From Soonwooa sp032062245 (GTDB taxonomy: Bacteria; Bacteroidota; Bacteroidia; Flavobacteriales; Weeksellaceae): DNA of 64,000 bases. Both the position numbers and the translations under genes were made by a program. This document shows, piece by piece, positions 63,819 through 64,000 of the stretch. The notes beneath the pieces are model-generated. The model saw only the letters and a list, made by a program, of their open reading frames with translations. It was not told where the DNA came from and searched no databases. The stretch spans positions 23,946 through 87,945 of the forward strand of contig NZ_DAMBQF010000009.1 of assembly GCF_032062245.1 (NCBI RefSeq), in the 5' to 3' direction. Each line of letters opens with the position of its first letter. Position 1 is the stretch's first letter.

Positions 63819-63830
63819 AAAGCCGTTTTT
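63803..63830. terminator. Terminator overlapping the acyltransferase stop
   Basis: AAAAACGACTTT pairs with AAAGCCGTTTTT (one A/C mismatch) around TATAG; the TAG stop at 63816-63818 lies in the loop/stem. Confidence 0.65.
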
Positions 63831-63853
63831 ATGATGATATAATTTAAAAAGAT

Positions 63854-64000
63854 TTATTTTTTAATGATTTTTGAAACTTCAGTTGCTCCGTTTTCTAGAA
63901 TGATGCTAACAAGATAGCTTCCTGTCTTCAAATTAGAAAGATTAATTTGTAAGTCTCCCCAAAAACCGGACATTTTATAACCCTAAAGTTATTAGCAAAA
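63854..64000 (-). pseudogene. 3' end of a T9SS type A secreted-protein gene, probably broken
   Basis: On the minus strand the last 40 codons read GDLQINLSNLKTGSYLVSII then LENGATEVSKIIKK and a stop, the end of a type A sorting domain. Just upstream the same frame has stops near 63984 and 63990-63995, so either a frameshift or decay interrupts the domain. The rest lies beyond the window edge. Confidence 0.6.

Noticed and set aside
1..64000. tRNA, rRNA, CRISPR array or insertion sequence
   Set aside because: I found no cloverleaf, rRNA signature, regular spacer array, transposase gene or IS-type inverted repeats in the window.

Overview
The window looks like chromosomal DNA of a Bacteroidota species of the class Flavobacteriia, most likely Weeksellaceae (Chryseobacterium group). 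It is AT-rich, and several promoters match the Bacteroidota pattern TTG-N19/20-TAnnTTTG. It carries type IX secretion (T9SS) type A and type B sorting domains, DUF3667 zinc-ribbon membrane proteins, and a single-chain fused methylmalonyl/isobutyryl-CoA mutase. Species identity cannot be settled from sequence reading alone.

Layout. 1-11,340 is host chromosome: a flotillin C-terminus, a luciferase-like flavin oxidoreductase, a ppk1-ppx polyphosphate operon and dnaK, interspersed with three clearly dead genes (a GH29 fucosidase, a T9SS secreted protein and a TPR/LuxR regulator). 11,383-38,318 is an integrated mobilizable element of about 27 kb, bounded by a 21-bp direct repeat with two mismatches. 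Its left end holds an excisionase-like gene, a tyrosine integrase, a second excisionase, a VapE-like helicase, a Toprim primase and a MobV-like relaxase. I see no type IV secretion genes, so it should move with help from another element. Its cargo is a nhaA/potassium-channel/DUF389 ion operon, an envelope CHAT protease with an ECF sigma factor and putative anti-sigma, a tight eight-gene operon of exported proteins (one T9SS protein, one OmpA protein, lipoproteins and small secreted proteins), and a 1223-residue STAND-like NTPase at the right end. 38,319-64,000 is host chromosome again: a RelE/ParE-type toxin-antitoxin pair, a J-domain/KTSC protein, tsf, an Lrp regulator divergent from a Cys/Met-metabolism PLP enzyme, two giant tandem T9SS type B proteins, trmB, the rplM-rpsI-rpsB operon (with tsf displaced 11 kb away and inverted), DUF3667 genes, a YwqK-like protein, icmF and an acyltransferase.

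Best candidate for a new system: the CHAT protease, ECF sigma, anti-sigma and exported-protein module at 22.7-34.2 kb. Within it two lipoprotein genes are paralogous to each other, and the two exported proteins that follow them share N-terminal motifs. This suggests a lipoprotein plus partner unit that was duplicated in tandem. A perfect inverted repeat sits between the sigma gene and the exported operon. All these products are predicted to act at the envelope. The STAND NTPase beside attR is a plausible but unproven defence gene.

The chromosomal part carries at least six broken genes in about 37 kb, which points to ongoing gene decay in this lineage.
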